This document shows, one piece after another, positions 44,289-51,962 of a DNA stretch of 64,000 bases. Origin of the DNA: an uncultured Psychroserpens sp. GTDB lineage: Bacteria > Bacteroidota > Bacteroidia > Flavobacteriales > Flavobacteriaceae. The first letter of the stretch is position 1; every line of letters starts with the position of its first letter. Made by a program: the position numbers and the translations under genes. The notes under the pieces are model-generated. The model was not told the origin of the DNA and ran no database searches. It saw only the letters and a list, made by a program, of their open reading frames with translations. The stretch is taken from the NCBI GenBank assembly GCA_947489585.1, contig CANLEE010000008.1, positions 149,615 to 213,614 of the forward strand. Direction: 5' to 3'.

Positions 44289-45170
44289 TTATTTTAGGGT
44301 TTTAAGTCTTTTAGCAAGATCTTTGTTGTCAGGGTTTAATTTAAGTGCCTTTTTATATTGTTTTCTTGCCTTTCTTGTATTACCTAATACATAATACTTG
44401 TTTCCTAAATTTTGATAAGTTTTAGATTCTTTTGGAAATAATTTTGTGTTTAACTTTAGAACTTCAAGAGCTTCATTTGAGCGATTTGTAGTAAACAAAA
44501 TATGGGCATATGTATTTAACTCATACATACTTTTAAGTTCGTTTTTATAAGATTTGATGATTGTTTTGGACGCTTTTTTTAAACCTTTTAATCCGTTGTT
44601 TTCAATAATACCATTGACTTTGGCTACAATTTGGTAATTAGATGTATAGTCATTTGTTGTTATGATGTTTAAGATGTCTTTCTCTAAAGATTCTACTGGA
44701 TGTTCAACAATTCGATTAACTTCCTTTCCGTCTTTATAAAAAATAAAGGTAGGTACACGGTGGATATTTAGACCTGCTTCTTCGTGCTTCGGACTTTGTT
44801 TATACATGTCAGCTTTTCTACTAACTGCAACTACAGTAAGTTGATTTTCTGGAAAATTGCAAGCTTCTAGAATTTTATAGAAACGTGGGACTTCCTTTTT
44901 ACTATCACCACACCAAGTTCCCATAAAAAGTGTGATTTGATAGGCGTTTAGTTGTGTGGCAATAGATTTTAAAGTTGATTTATCAGCGTTGTAATCGTTA
45001 TAGTTTTTTGAAAACCACGAATTATAATTTGCGGAAGTTAAACCGTCTTTATCGATTTTTCCTAGCAGAAAAGGTGTTTCTCCTTCAATAGCTATTTCTG
45101 TATTAATATCTTGGGCGATTGTTGTTATGCTGAATGCGCAAGTCAAAATGTAAATGATATAGTTTTTCAT
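44289..45170 (-). CDS. Thioredoxin-fold protein with C-terminal TPRs
   Basis: Exported protein of 293 aa. Signal peptide 1-19 (ending ITTIAQ). Thioredoxin-like domain about 35-170 with LFMGTWCGDSKKEVPRF: Cys87 is kept but the second active-site Cys is Ser90, and the cis-Pro loop RVPTFIF is present. One redox Cys suggests an isomerase-like, glutathionylation-like or binding role, not classic disulfide oxidation or reduction. C-terminal ~100 residues form two TPR hairpins (NRSNEALEVLKLNTKLFP, NTRKARKQYKKALKLNP) for protein binding. Follows the DUF1573 gene by five bases. Confidence 0.85.
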   Translation of the reverse strand: MKNYIIYILTCAFSITTIAQDINTEIAIEGETPFLLGKIDKDGLTSANYNSWFSKNYNDYNADKSTLKSIATQLNAYQITLFMGTWCGDSKKEVPRFYKILEACNFPENQLTVVAVSRKADMYKQSPKHEEAGLNIHRVPTFIFYKDGKEVNRIVEHPVESLEKDILNIITTNDYTSNYQIVAKVNGIIENNGLKGLKKASKTIIKSYKNELKSMYELNTYAHILFTTNRSNEALEVLKLNTKLFPKESKTYQNLGNKYYVLGNTRKARKQYKKALKLNPDNKDLAKRLKTLK

Positions 45171-45175
45171 TGTGC

Positions 45176-45631
45176 TTATTTTATAGTTTTAACGTCCTTT
45201 TTAACAACATTGCCTTTAATTTGAAGTCGTTTTTGCCCTTGATCAGCATTCGAAAAAACGGTTATTGATTTTGAAAATTTGCCAAGCCTGTTGGTTGCAT
45301 ACTTAATATCTATCGATGCAGATTCCCCAGGTAAGATGGCTTGTTTAGGATAGGTTGGAACTGTACAACCACATGTTGTTTTTACTCTAGAAATTACTAT
45401 TGGTGCTCGACCTCTATTTTTAAATTTAAAGGTTCTAATACCATTATCGTTTTGTTGAATAGTGCCATAATCTATAGTTTCGGTTTCAAAAACTAAAACG
45501 CCAACAGCATCATTGGTTACTATATCTTGAGAAAAGCTTAGGGTAGAATATAAAAGGGCAATACCTAAACTAATTGATAAAATTAGACTGTTCTTTTTTG
45601 ATTGATTTCTAGTTCGTATGAAATGTGTCAT
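45176..45631 (-). CDS. DUF1573 domain exported protein
   Basis: Exported protein of 151 aa. N-terminal hydrophobic signal (about 15-35, ending LSFSQ), preceded by a basic stretch. The remainder is a single DUF1573 Ig-like (ASH-type) domain: FETETIDYGTIQQNDNG, FKNRGRAPIVISRVKTTCGCTVP and LPGESASIDIKY. The CGC pair in TTCGCTVP is typical of the family. Function unknown; such domains are common in Bacteroidota envelopes. Five bases upstream of the thioredoxin-TPR gene, so the two are almost surely cotranscribed. Confidence 0.9.
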   Translation of the reverse strand: MTHFIRTRNQSKKNSLILSISLGIALLYSTLSFSQDIVTNDAVGVLVFETETIDYGTIQQNDNGIRTFKFKNRGRAPIVISRVKTTCGCTVPTYPKQAILPGESASIDIKYATNRLGKFSKSITVFSNADQGQKRLQIKGNVVKKDVKTIK

Positions 45632-45739
45632 GATAAATGTTTTATGATTAATTGAATCACAAACATCATCATTAGAAAGAAAAAAGAATGTCTATTTAGG
45701 GTTGGAAATGAGTACTAGTCCCTAGGTTGAATTTTGTAA

Positions 45740-46801
45740 CTACTTGTTAAACAGGGACTTTAATTCATCTCTAGAATTGACATTGAGTTTCTTGTAAACA
45801 TTATTTACATGAGTTTTTACTGTGCTTACACTTACAAAAAGTGCTTCGGCAATATCTTTATTGGTATTCTCGCTGAGTAAAAGGTCTAAAACATTTTGTT
45901 CTTGTTTGGTTAATTGCTCTTTGGCAGTTGCATGTTGTTTTTTCTTTTTCTTTTTAGCAGAAAAGACAAACCATAAGTTTAGTAAGGCAGATGTAATTAA
46001 CAATCCAATTAGAAATGTTGTCCAATTGAAATCTGATGTTTTTTCCGATGGTAGAGATACTATAAATTTATCTGAAGTCAACTCGGCTTCATATTGTTTC
46101 GCATAACTTGAATTTGGATAATGACTCTGAAGTCGATCTAGCAACTCATTGTAGTAAGCATTGTTTTTTAAATCTTCTAAATAATAATTATGAAACTGGT
46201 TACTTCGGTCAGATAAGAACGTATAAATATAAAGCTCTGCCAAGGGTTCATTAAGATTTTCGCCAAAATCTTGAAGTGTCTTAAACCATTTTTTATTATT
46301 GAGTTGTCTGCTGGCTTTACTTCTAAATTCAGAATAGGCAAATTTCATTTCCTCTTTCAAAGAATCAATCTTTATAAATGCGGCAGTTTTTGGGTTATTT
46401 GATACAATATCGCAGAACATTTGTGCATCAAATGACAACGGAAAAGTAATGGTGTCAGTGCTTTTTGCAATAAACAATATGTCCTTACTATCCTCACAAT
46501 GTCCTTCAAAATGATTGCTGCCTTGATTAAAAGATGTACAATTGTCGACGTGAAGTTTGTATATTTTTTGTTGTGTGTCTAGCTGATTCCCTTCAAACTG
46601 AAAAAGACCTTCAGTATTGGTTGTTGCTCTTGAGATAATTTGTTCATCATTAATGCCTTCAAGTGTACGATAATCCTCAATTACAGATAAATAGACTTCA
46701 TTTTGCCAGCGTTCGTTATCTATTTGCCCTTTAAATTGATGTTGGGCATTAACATAATTTCCGCAGAAAATAAAAACGATAATGTATTTGTAAAATCTCA
46801 C
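45740..46801 (-). CDS. Membrane-anchored LuxR-type regulator with periplasmic sensor domain
   Basis: Single-protein transmembrane regulator of 353 aa. Signal peptide or N-terminal anchor 1-19 (ENDING YVNAQ), a periplasmic part of about 240 residues, one membrane helix (about 261-279), a Lys-rich stop-transfer segment and a C-terminal LuxR/GerE helix-turn-helix (about 298-350: LTKQEQNVLDLLL, ALFVSVSTVKTHVNNVYKKL). The first ~110 periplasmic residues (GQIDNERWQNEVYLSVI, TTNTEGLFQFEGNQL) resemble the DUF4369-type beta domain that precedes some thioredoxins; this is inference. No receiver domain, so the signal is probably passed directly across the membrane. It is divergent from the Pmp3-like gene and upstream of the DUF1573 operon. 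Confidence 0.85.
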   Translation of the reverse strand: MRFYKYIIVFIFCGNYVNAQHQFKGQIDNERWQNEVYLSVIEDYRTLEGINDEQIISRATTNTEGLFQFEGNQLDTQQKIYKLHVDNCTSFNQGSNHFEGHCEDSKDILFIAKSTDTITFPLSFDAQMFCDIVSNNPKTAAFIKIDSLKEEMKFAYSEFRSKASRQLNNKKWFKTLQDFGENLNEPLAELYIYTFLSDRSNQFHNYYLEDLKNNAYYNELLDRLQSHYPNSSYAKQYEAELTSDKFIVSLPSEKTSDFNWTTFLIGLLITSALLNLWFVFSAKKKKKKQHATAKEQLTKQEQNVLDLLLSENTNKDIAEALFVSVSTVKTHVNNVYKKLNVNSRDELKSLFNK

Positions 46802-46965
46802 AGCACTAAACTAATATTTTTTCTTTTAATGCACTCAATTTAGTGTAAAAACAAAATACCAAGATGTTTTTTATAAAAATATACTGTTAAAGTCTACTCT
46901 AAAGTGTAACATTATAAAAAAGCAGCAGTCTTATTAATACATCAATCAATCAAATCATATACATC

Positions 46966-47124
46966 ATGAGTTTTTGGAGAGCCATCCTCGCAATCATTTT
47001 TCCACCACTATCTGTTATAGGGAAAGGAATTGGGTCAATTTTTATCGTCTTTTTATTATGGATTTGCGGCTGGGTTCCAGGCGTGATTGCTGCATTGGTA
47101 ATTCTTAACAATCCTGAAAGATAA
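46966..47124 (+). CDS. Pmp3/YqaE-family small membrane protein
   Basis: A 52-aa protein in the gap between the LuxR-type gene and the next lipoprotein. It has two hydrophobic helices (about 6-16 and 24-47) with the family pattern AIIFPPLSVIGKGIGS, then FIVFLLWICGWVPGVIAAL. Pmp3/YqaE proteins are associated with membrane potential and salt or cold stress. Divergent from the LuxR-type regulator with a 164-base shared upstream region, so control by that regulator is possible but unproven. Confidence 0.88.
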   Translation: MSFWRAILAIIFPPLSVIGKGIGSIFIVFLLWICGWVPGVIAALVILNNPER

Positions 47125-47129
47125 AACCG

Positions 47130-47137
47130 TATCTTTG
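47130..47137 (+). promoter_or_regulatory. -7 box upstream of the 254-aa lipoprotein gene
   Basis: TATCTTTG matches TAnnTTTG exactly, 27 bases before the ATG at 47165 and just after the Pmp3-like stop. No TTG lies at the usual distance. Confidence 0.45.
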
Positions 47138-47164
47138 CGTAATTAAATCAAAATTATTCTAAAA

Positions 47165-47929
47165 ATGAAAAAATTTTTTACGCTAATAGCATGTGTTTTA
47201 ACATTAATGCTAACCAGTTGTCAGTTTTCTGAAAACATCTATATCAATGAAGACGGAAGTGGTAAAATGGAATTTACAATGGATGCTTCAGAAATGATGG
47301 AAATGGTAGCTGAAATGGGAGATGGAGAATCTGCGAAGGGAATGGATAAAGCCATGGATTCAACAATTGTTTTCAAAGATTTTATCGAAGAACATAAAGA
47401 TAGTATTTCGACATTATCAGCCGAAGATCAACAAAAAATAAAGGCACTAGAAGATTTTAAAATGCATATGGTGATGAATCCTGAAACCAAAAAAATGGTG
47501 TTTGATTTGTCTACAGATTTTAAAAATGCCAATGAGCTTCAAGATATGTTTAAGGCTATGAGCCAAGTAGGAGACTTAAATAAAGGTGCAGCAGCCAGTC
47601 CAGGAGGTAATCCAATGGGAGGAATGGCTACAGATAACACTACTGATGTGCAATACTCATTTGATGGTTCAGTTTTTAAGAGGTCTGCAAAGATTATTGA
47701 TCAAGAAAAACACGCACAAGCTGTAGATAGTTTAGGACAGGCAGCAATGATGTTTGGGTCTTCAAAATATAAAATCAATTATCATTTTCCGAGACCTGTA
47801 AAATCGATTTCCAAAGAAGGTGCAATGTATAGTGAAGACCGTAAAACTGTAACTCTTGAAGTTGGATTTATGGACGTGCTTGCAGATCCTGAATTATTGG
47901 ATTTTGAAGTCGTTTTAGAAGATAAATAG
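47165..47929 (+). CDS. Uncharacterised lipoprotein upstream of lipB
   Basis: Predicted lipoprotein of 254 aa; lipobox Cys19 (LMLTSCQFSEN). The N-terminal mature part YINEDGSGKMEFTMD and a C-terminal SKYKINYHFPRPVKSIS strand look like a beta-rich envelope domain; the middle is Met-rich and acidic (EMMEMVAEMGDGES, then about 140-155 Gly/Pro/Met). I have no family name for it. The lipB start is two bases after its stop, so it likely drives lipB expression as the first gene of a two-gene unit. Confidence 0.75.
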   Translation: MKKFFTLIACVLTLMLTSCQFSENIYINEDGSGKMEFTMDASEMMEMVAEMGDGESAKGMDKAMDSTIVFKDFIEEHKDSISTLSAEDQQKIKALEDFKMHMVMNPETKKMVFDLSTDFKNANELQDMFKAMSQVGDLNKGAAASPGGNPMGGMATDNTTDVQYSFDGSVFKRSAKIIDQEKHAQAVDSLGQAAMMFGSSKYKINYHFPRPVKSISKEGAMYSEDRKTVTLEVGFMDVLADPELLDFEVVLEDK

Positions 47930-47931
47930 TA

Positions 47932-48630
47932 TTGAATAAATATATAAAACTTGAAGATTTAGGGACTAAAGACTTTAAAGATACTTGGGATTACCAAGAA
48001 GAATTGTTTAAAGGAATTTTAGATACTAAAATCAAAAATAGACGTGAGGATGCTGGATTAGAAACAGATAATTATTTTCTGTTTGTAGAGCATCCTCATG
48101 TATATACATTAGGTAAGAGTGGTGATGTTTCTAATTTGCTTTTATCTGAATCACAGCTCACTCAAAAAGGCGCAACATTCTATAAAATAAATAGAGGAGG
48201 TGATATTACCTATCATGGTCCTGGACAGATTGTAGGTTATCCTATCTTAGATTTGGATAATTTCTTTACAGACATTCATAAATATTTGCGTTTTCTAGAA
48301 GAAGTGATTATTCTTACTTTAGCTGAGTATGGTTTAAAAACCGAACGGAGCCCTGGAGAAACAGGAGTGTGGCTTGATGTTGGAACGCCTTTTGCTCGTA
48401 AAATTTGTGCAATGGGTGTACGTGCCAGCCGTTGGGTGACTATGCATGGTTTTGCATTAAATGTCAATGCTAATTTGGGATATTTTGATAATATCATCCC
48501 TTGCGGGATTAGAGGTAAAGCAGTAACATCTTTAAATGTTGAACTTGGTGTTGAAACTATTGATGAGCAAGATGTAAAGACTAAACTTCTTAAGCATTTT
48601 AAAATGCTTTTTGAGGCTGAATTTATCTAG
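47932..48630 (+). CDS. lipB: Octanoyl-[acyl-carrier-protein]:protein N-octanoyltransferase
   Basis: Cytosolic enzyme that moves the octanoyl group from acyl carrier protein to lipoyl domains, the first step of protein lipoylation. 232 aa. Signature RGGDITYHGPGQIVGYPILDL region (about 86-105), catalytic Lys157 in FARKICAMGVR and Cys191 in IPCGIRGKAV. The start is a TTG two bases after the preceding stop; no in-frame ATG gives the conserved N terminus (KYIKLEDLG). Ends one base from the convergent lipocalin-like gene, with no terminator visible between them. Confidence 0.94.
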   Translation: MNKYIKLEDLGTKDFKDTWDYQEELFKGILDTKIKNRREDAGLETDNYFLFVEHPHVYTLGKSGDVSNLLLSESQLTQKGATFYKINRGGDITYHGPGQIVGYPILDLDNFFTDIHKYLRFLEEVIILTLAEYGLKTERSPGETGVWLDVGTPFARKICAMGVRASRWVTMHGFALNVNANLGYFDNIIPCGIRGKAVTSLNVELGVETIDEQDVKTKLLKHFKMLFEAEFI

Positions 48631-48631
48631 G

Positions 48632-49015
48632 TTATTCTCTAACAAACTCAATTAAAGGGCCATCTACTTCGGGATTATCAGCTAAGTATAACTTATCATT
48701 TTCAAAATAATAATCATAACTGCCTTCAGGAAAGGTGATAGTGTTTTCTGTTAAAGTAATAGTATATTCTCCAGTGTTTGGTATAGTGTGTAGGTTTTCT
48801 GAAACGTTATTTTGAACATTGAGTTTGTTTTCAGCAACATCGAATGTCCAAACGTGTTCTCCAACTTGTAGATTAATAGGTTCGCATAAACAGCTCACAG
48901 TAACTAAATTCCATTCTCCATTTAATAATGGATTGTCTGGGTTATTGCCGTCATCATCGTTATTGCAAGCGTATAGAAGGCCAATAGCTAAGAATGCTAA
49001 AAATAGTTTTTTCAT
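48632..49015 (-). CDS. Lipocalin-like lipoprotein
   Basis: Predicted lipoprotein of 127 aa. I use the ATG at 49013-49015 because it begins a proper signal peptide with lipobox Cys17 (LLYACNNDD); an upstream in-frame Met adds 12 unlikely residues. After an Asp/Asn spacer, the domain starts LLNGEWNLVTVSC and continues as beta strands (HVWTFDVAENKLNV, GEYTITLTENTITF, YDYYFENDKLYLA), matching the lipocalin-like 4/5 families common in flavobacterial surface lipoproteins. Ligand unknown. Convergent with lipB with a single base between stops. Confidence 0.82.
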   Translation of the reverse strand: MKKLFLAFLAIGLLYACNNDDDGNNPDNPLLNGEWNLVTVSCLCEPINLQVGEHVWTFDVAENKLNVQNNVSENLHTIPNTGEYTITLTENTITFPEGSYDYYFENDKLYLADNPEVDGPLIEFVRE

Positions 49016-49113
49016 GATGTTATGATGTAATGGTTCAATTATAAGATGCAAATAATTGAAAAGGTTGCATCAATTTGTAAAAATAATTGAAAACTACCCT
49101 GTTTTAATGCGAA

Positions 49114-50163
49114 TTAAGCTTCTTCGTTAAAAAATACTTTGTAGTAATACATTTTTTTCTCTTCATCATAACCGCGTTCAAGATATTCTGCTGATGCATC
49201 TGGAGCATCTACATCGAGTTTAATTTGAATATTTGTGTCGAGTTTAATTTCGGTTTTGATTTTCTGCTTTTGTTTTTTGAGTACTATTTCAGAAACATCA
49301 AATTGGTTTCTAATGAGAATATTATGGTCACTTTCATAGGTTTTCTTATAGTCCTCAAATAATTGGATGGTATCTTCCTTTTCAAACACTTCTTCTTTAA
49401 ATGATTCGATATTTACAATCTCATTTTCTTTAAAGAAATCTACTGTTTTTGCTAGAAAATTACTTTGTTCTTGCCCGCCAAATCGCGGTTGTACTATCTC
49501 TTTTGAGAATTCGCGACACATTTCAATATAGTTCTTGGTATGCTGATTTGAATCGTCGGGATAGGTAATATTTAAAAAGCTTTTAATCCAATATTGTGCG
49601 TCGTAATTATTGTTATCGACACTTAATACAATTTTGCCTTCAGTATCTGCTGCATTCAAAACGAGAACACCTTTATCTACTTTTTTAGTAGCAATCCCTT
49701 TTTGGGTAATAATGTCGTAGCTGTCATTTTCTAAGTAGGTTTGAAAGAAATTAGATTTGTTTTCAATTTTAAAAATACCAATGGCATCGGTTTGATAATC
49801 TTCATATTGAATATCGTGAAATAGACACACAATGACATCACCAGTTTTTATTTGAGCTGAATTAGATTGTTCAAACAAGTGCGTGACAATATGTTTTGAG
49901 ATTTCTACAAAATCAGTATCATCTTGTAATAATTGGGTTGTGTAGCTATTGATCTCGTTTAAGTCGACATTTGAATGATGATTAAACCTATAGGATTCTG
50001 AGAGACTTGTAAATGGCCTTAATAAATATGGAAGCATTAAGTCATAGCTTATCTCTTCAAAATCTATTGGGCGTTCTGAAAATGCGTTTTGAGTGCTGTT
50101 AAATTTATTACCAACTTTATGAAGAATGCATTTAGAAATTGAGGCCTTATTACGTTTAATCAT
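49114..50163 (-). CDS. Nucleoid-associated protein (NdpA/YejK-like)
   Basis: Cytosolic protein of 349 aa in the 37-kDa nucleoid-associated family. Recognisable parts: ISKCILHKVGNK at the start, the TGDVIVCLFHDI strand region (about 107-118), IGIFKIENKSNFF, and the central FLNITYPDDSNQHTKNYIEMCREFSKE region (about 192-218). It has no signal peptide. Members bind DNA or are associated with the nucleoid; the exact role is unclear. Monocistronic as far as can be seen. Confidence 0.85.
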   Translation of the reverse strand: MIKRNKASISKCILHKVGNKFNSTQNAFSERPIDFEEISYDLMLPYLLRPFTSLSESYRFNHHSNVDLNEINSYTTQLLQDDTDFVEISKHIVTHLFEQSNSAQIKTGDVIVCLFHDIQYEDYQTDAIGIFKIENKSNFFQTYLENDSYDIITQKGIATKKVDKGVLVLNAADTEGKIVLSVDNNNYDAQYWIKSFLNITYPDDSNQHTKNYIEMCREFSKEIVQPRFGGQEQSNFLAKTVDFFKENEIVNIESFKEEVFEKEDTIQLFEDYKKTYESDHNILIRNQFDVSEIVLKKQKQKIKTEIKLDTNIQIKLDVDAPDASAEYLERGYDEEKKMYYYKVFFNEEA

Positions 50164-50204
50164 GATGAAAAATTAGAGCCACAATACTACTAAATTTTAA
50201 GATC

Positions 50205-50239
50205 AAAAAACAAAAAACGCCAAAGAAAACTCTTTGGCG
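50205..50239 (-). terminator. Intrinsic terminator after the OmpA-family gene
   Basis: Nine-bp perfect stem cgccaaaga/tctttggcg (50218-50226 with 50231-50239), loop aaac, followed on the minus strand by a six-T tract. It lies 46 bases beyond the stop codon. Confidence 0.88.
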
Positions 50240-50284
50240 CCTTCATAAAGACTGAGGGCAGCGATTTGGTTGCTGTAAATGCGG

Positions 50285-51841
50285 TTATTGTTTTATAAAT
50301 TCTACACGACGGTTTTGTGATTTTCCCTCTGTAGTACTATTGTCTCCAACAGGTTCACTTTCACCTTTTCCTTCAGAAATTAGCCTGTTTGAATCAATTT
50401 TATAAACAGTAATTAATGCCTTTTTTACTGCTTCGGCACGAGATTTTGAAAGCTTCATGTTTGCAGCATCACTTCCGTCAGCATCGGTATGTCCAACAAT
50501 TTTTAATTTTATAGAATCATCTTGTTGTAACACTTGAGAAATTTGACGAATAATCCCATAAGATTGTGTTTGAATATTTGCTGAACCTGAATCGAAAAGG
50601 ATTCCATTAGTAGAGATTTTACCTTCAGCAAGTAGCTTGCGTCTTAAATCGACACCGCCTTTGGCAACTTTTAGATTTTTTATAAAGACACGTTCTTCAC
50701 CATCTTTAAAATTATTGATATGAAATTTAATGTGATTAAGTACATTAGCAACTTCGATAAACCTTGGTATATCTACATATTTTACTTGATTAACCCAAAG
50801 GCGATATCGTTTTTTGGTAACAGATATGGCAATATGAGGTTGGTTGAGAACTGCAGCTCTTATATCAGCCTTCAACGCAGATTTTACATCGCCACCACCT
50901 CTATTAAAATAGTTGGCAACTCTAATGTTAAACGCCCCAAATTGTCCAAAAGGCAGTGATACATCTGCATAATGCTCTAGACCTGTATTAAATTTGAGAT
51001 TATCACTTAGGTAAATATGAAATCTTGATGTGGAAGATGTTTTATTATTTAATCCACTGGTGAGTAAGTCGAACTCAATTGTAAAGTCTTCTGGAAGTTC
51101 TTCGACATCTGGAATGAAAAAAAGACCATATCCCGACTTTAATTCAAACCAATTTTCACCTTTAATATTTACTATTTCGCCAGATCCATTGGTATTCCAT
51201 TTGGAAGGAAAGTCTCCTATAAAATCTTGGGAAAAATCGTCAAAAAATAAAAGTTTATCGCCTGGAACAAAATCAAATTTGCTTAAAACTTCTAAATCAT
51301 CAGAGATGTTTTTAGGGGCTTCGGTTTCTGAGTTGCTTTCATTATTTTCATTTGCATTGTCATCTTCGCTTTCGGTTGGAGATTTGTCATCATCAGAGTT
51401 TTCAGTATCATTACCTTCTTCCTCTTTTCGTTTGCGTTCTCCAAGAAGCAGTTCTTTAGCAGTAGCTATGCTATACTTTAATACTTTTTTTGCTTTGTTG
51501 ATTTGGAGTGTAGCTTTCCCTTGCTTTAGAATACCAACACCATCTAAATCTGAAACAATATCTGGAGCACTATCGCTTAGAGCTGTCATTTCTACAAGAG
51601 CTTCTTCTAAAACATCAATATCGTCATCATCTAAAGGCGTTCCTGCTGCTGCATAGCCATCATATTTGTAGACTTTATCATAAAGATCAAAGGATTCTTG
51701 TACAAATGTATCTACGCTAGAGACTCCAACTCGGCTTTTTGGGCGTTTTATTTTTTTAGTTTGCGAGTAAGATGGAGGAATAAAAAATAAAATAGCGAAA
51801 AGCGTAATGGCTAACTTAGAATACGACAATTTATAGCACAT
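50285..51841 (-). CDS. OmpA-family outer-membrane protein
   Basis: Exported protein of 518 aa. Signal peptide about 1-26 (ending PPSYSQ). Helical region about 40-130, a Glu/Asp/Asn/Ser-rich linker (about 135-180), a concanavalin/LamG-like domain (about 190-395: FDFVPGDKLLFFDDFSQDFIGD, FTIEFDLLTSG, YRLWVNQVKYVDIP) and a C-terminal OmpA domain (about 405-515) with VGHTDADGSDAANMKLSKSRA for peptidoglycan binding. The central lectin-like fold suggests surface binding as well as anchoring. A well-spaced promoter precedes it and a terminator follows, so it is a single-gene unit. Confidence 0.9.
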   Translation of the reverse strand: MCYKLSYSKLAITLFAILFFIPPSYSQTKKIKRPKSRVGVSSVDTFVQESFDLYDKVYKYDGYAAAGTPLDDDDIDVLEEALVEMTALSDSAPDIVSDLDGVGILKQGKATLQINKAKKVLKYSIATAKELLLGERKRKEEEGNDTENSDDDKSPTESEDDNANENNESNSETEAPKNISDDLEVLSKFDFVPGDKLLFFDDFSQDFIGDFPSKWNTNGSGEIVNIKGENWFELKSGYGLFFIPDVEELPEDFTIEFDLLTSGLNNKTSSTSRFHIYLSDNLKFNTGLEHYADVSLPFGQFGAFNIRVANYFNRGGGDVKSALKADIRAAVLNQPHIAISVTKKRYRLWVNQVKYVDIPRFIEVANVLNHIKFHINNFKDGEERVFIKNLKVAKGGVDLRRKLLAEGKISTNGILFDSGSANIQTQSYGIIRQISQVLQQDDSIKLKIVGHTDADGSDAANMKLSKSRAEAVKKALITVYKIDSNRLISEGKGESEPVGDNSTTEGKSQNRRVEFIKQ

Positions 51842-51872
51842 AAGGATTTAATATGTTGATTAATAGCTCCTT

Positions 51873-51902
51873 TAAAGGTAAATAATCCTATTCACTTGGC
51901 AA
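51873..51902 (-). promoter_or_regulatory. Promoter of the OmpA-family gene
   Basis: On the minus strand TTG (51900-51902) and TACCTTTA (51873-51880) are separated by 19 bases, one mismatch from the TAnnTTTG consensus. The -7 box is 31 bases before the ATG. Confidence 0.55.
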
Positions 51903-51962
51903 AAAATGATGTGTGAATTGTAGTTTTTTATGTGTAGTTGGTTATTTAGTATCTAGAATTAT

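Noticed and set aside
51030..51656. Plus-strand ORF of 208 codons opposite the OmpA gene
   Set aside because: A Ser-rich translation is the expected shadow of the Glu/Asp/Ser-rich linker on the real strand. No motif or start signal supports it.
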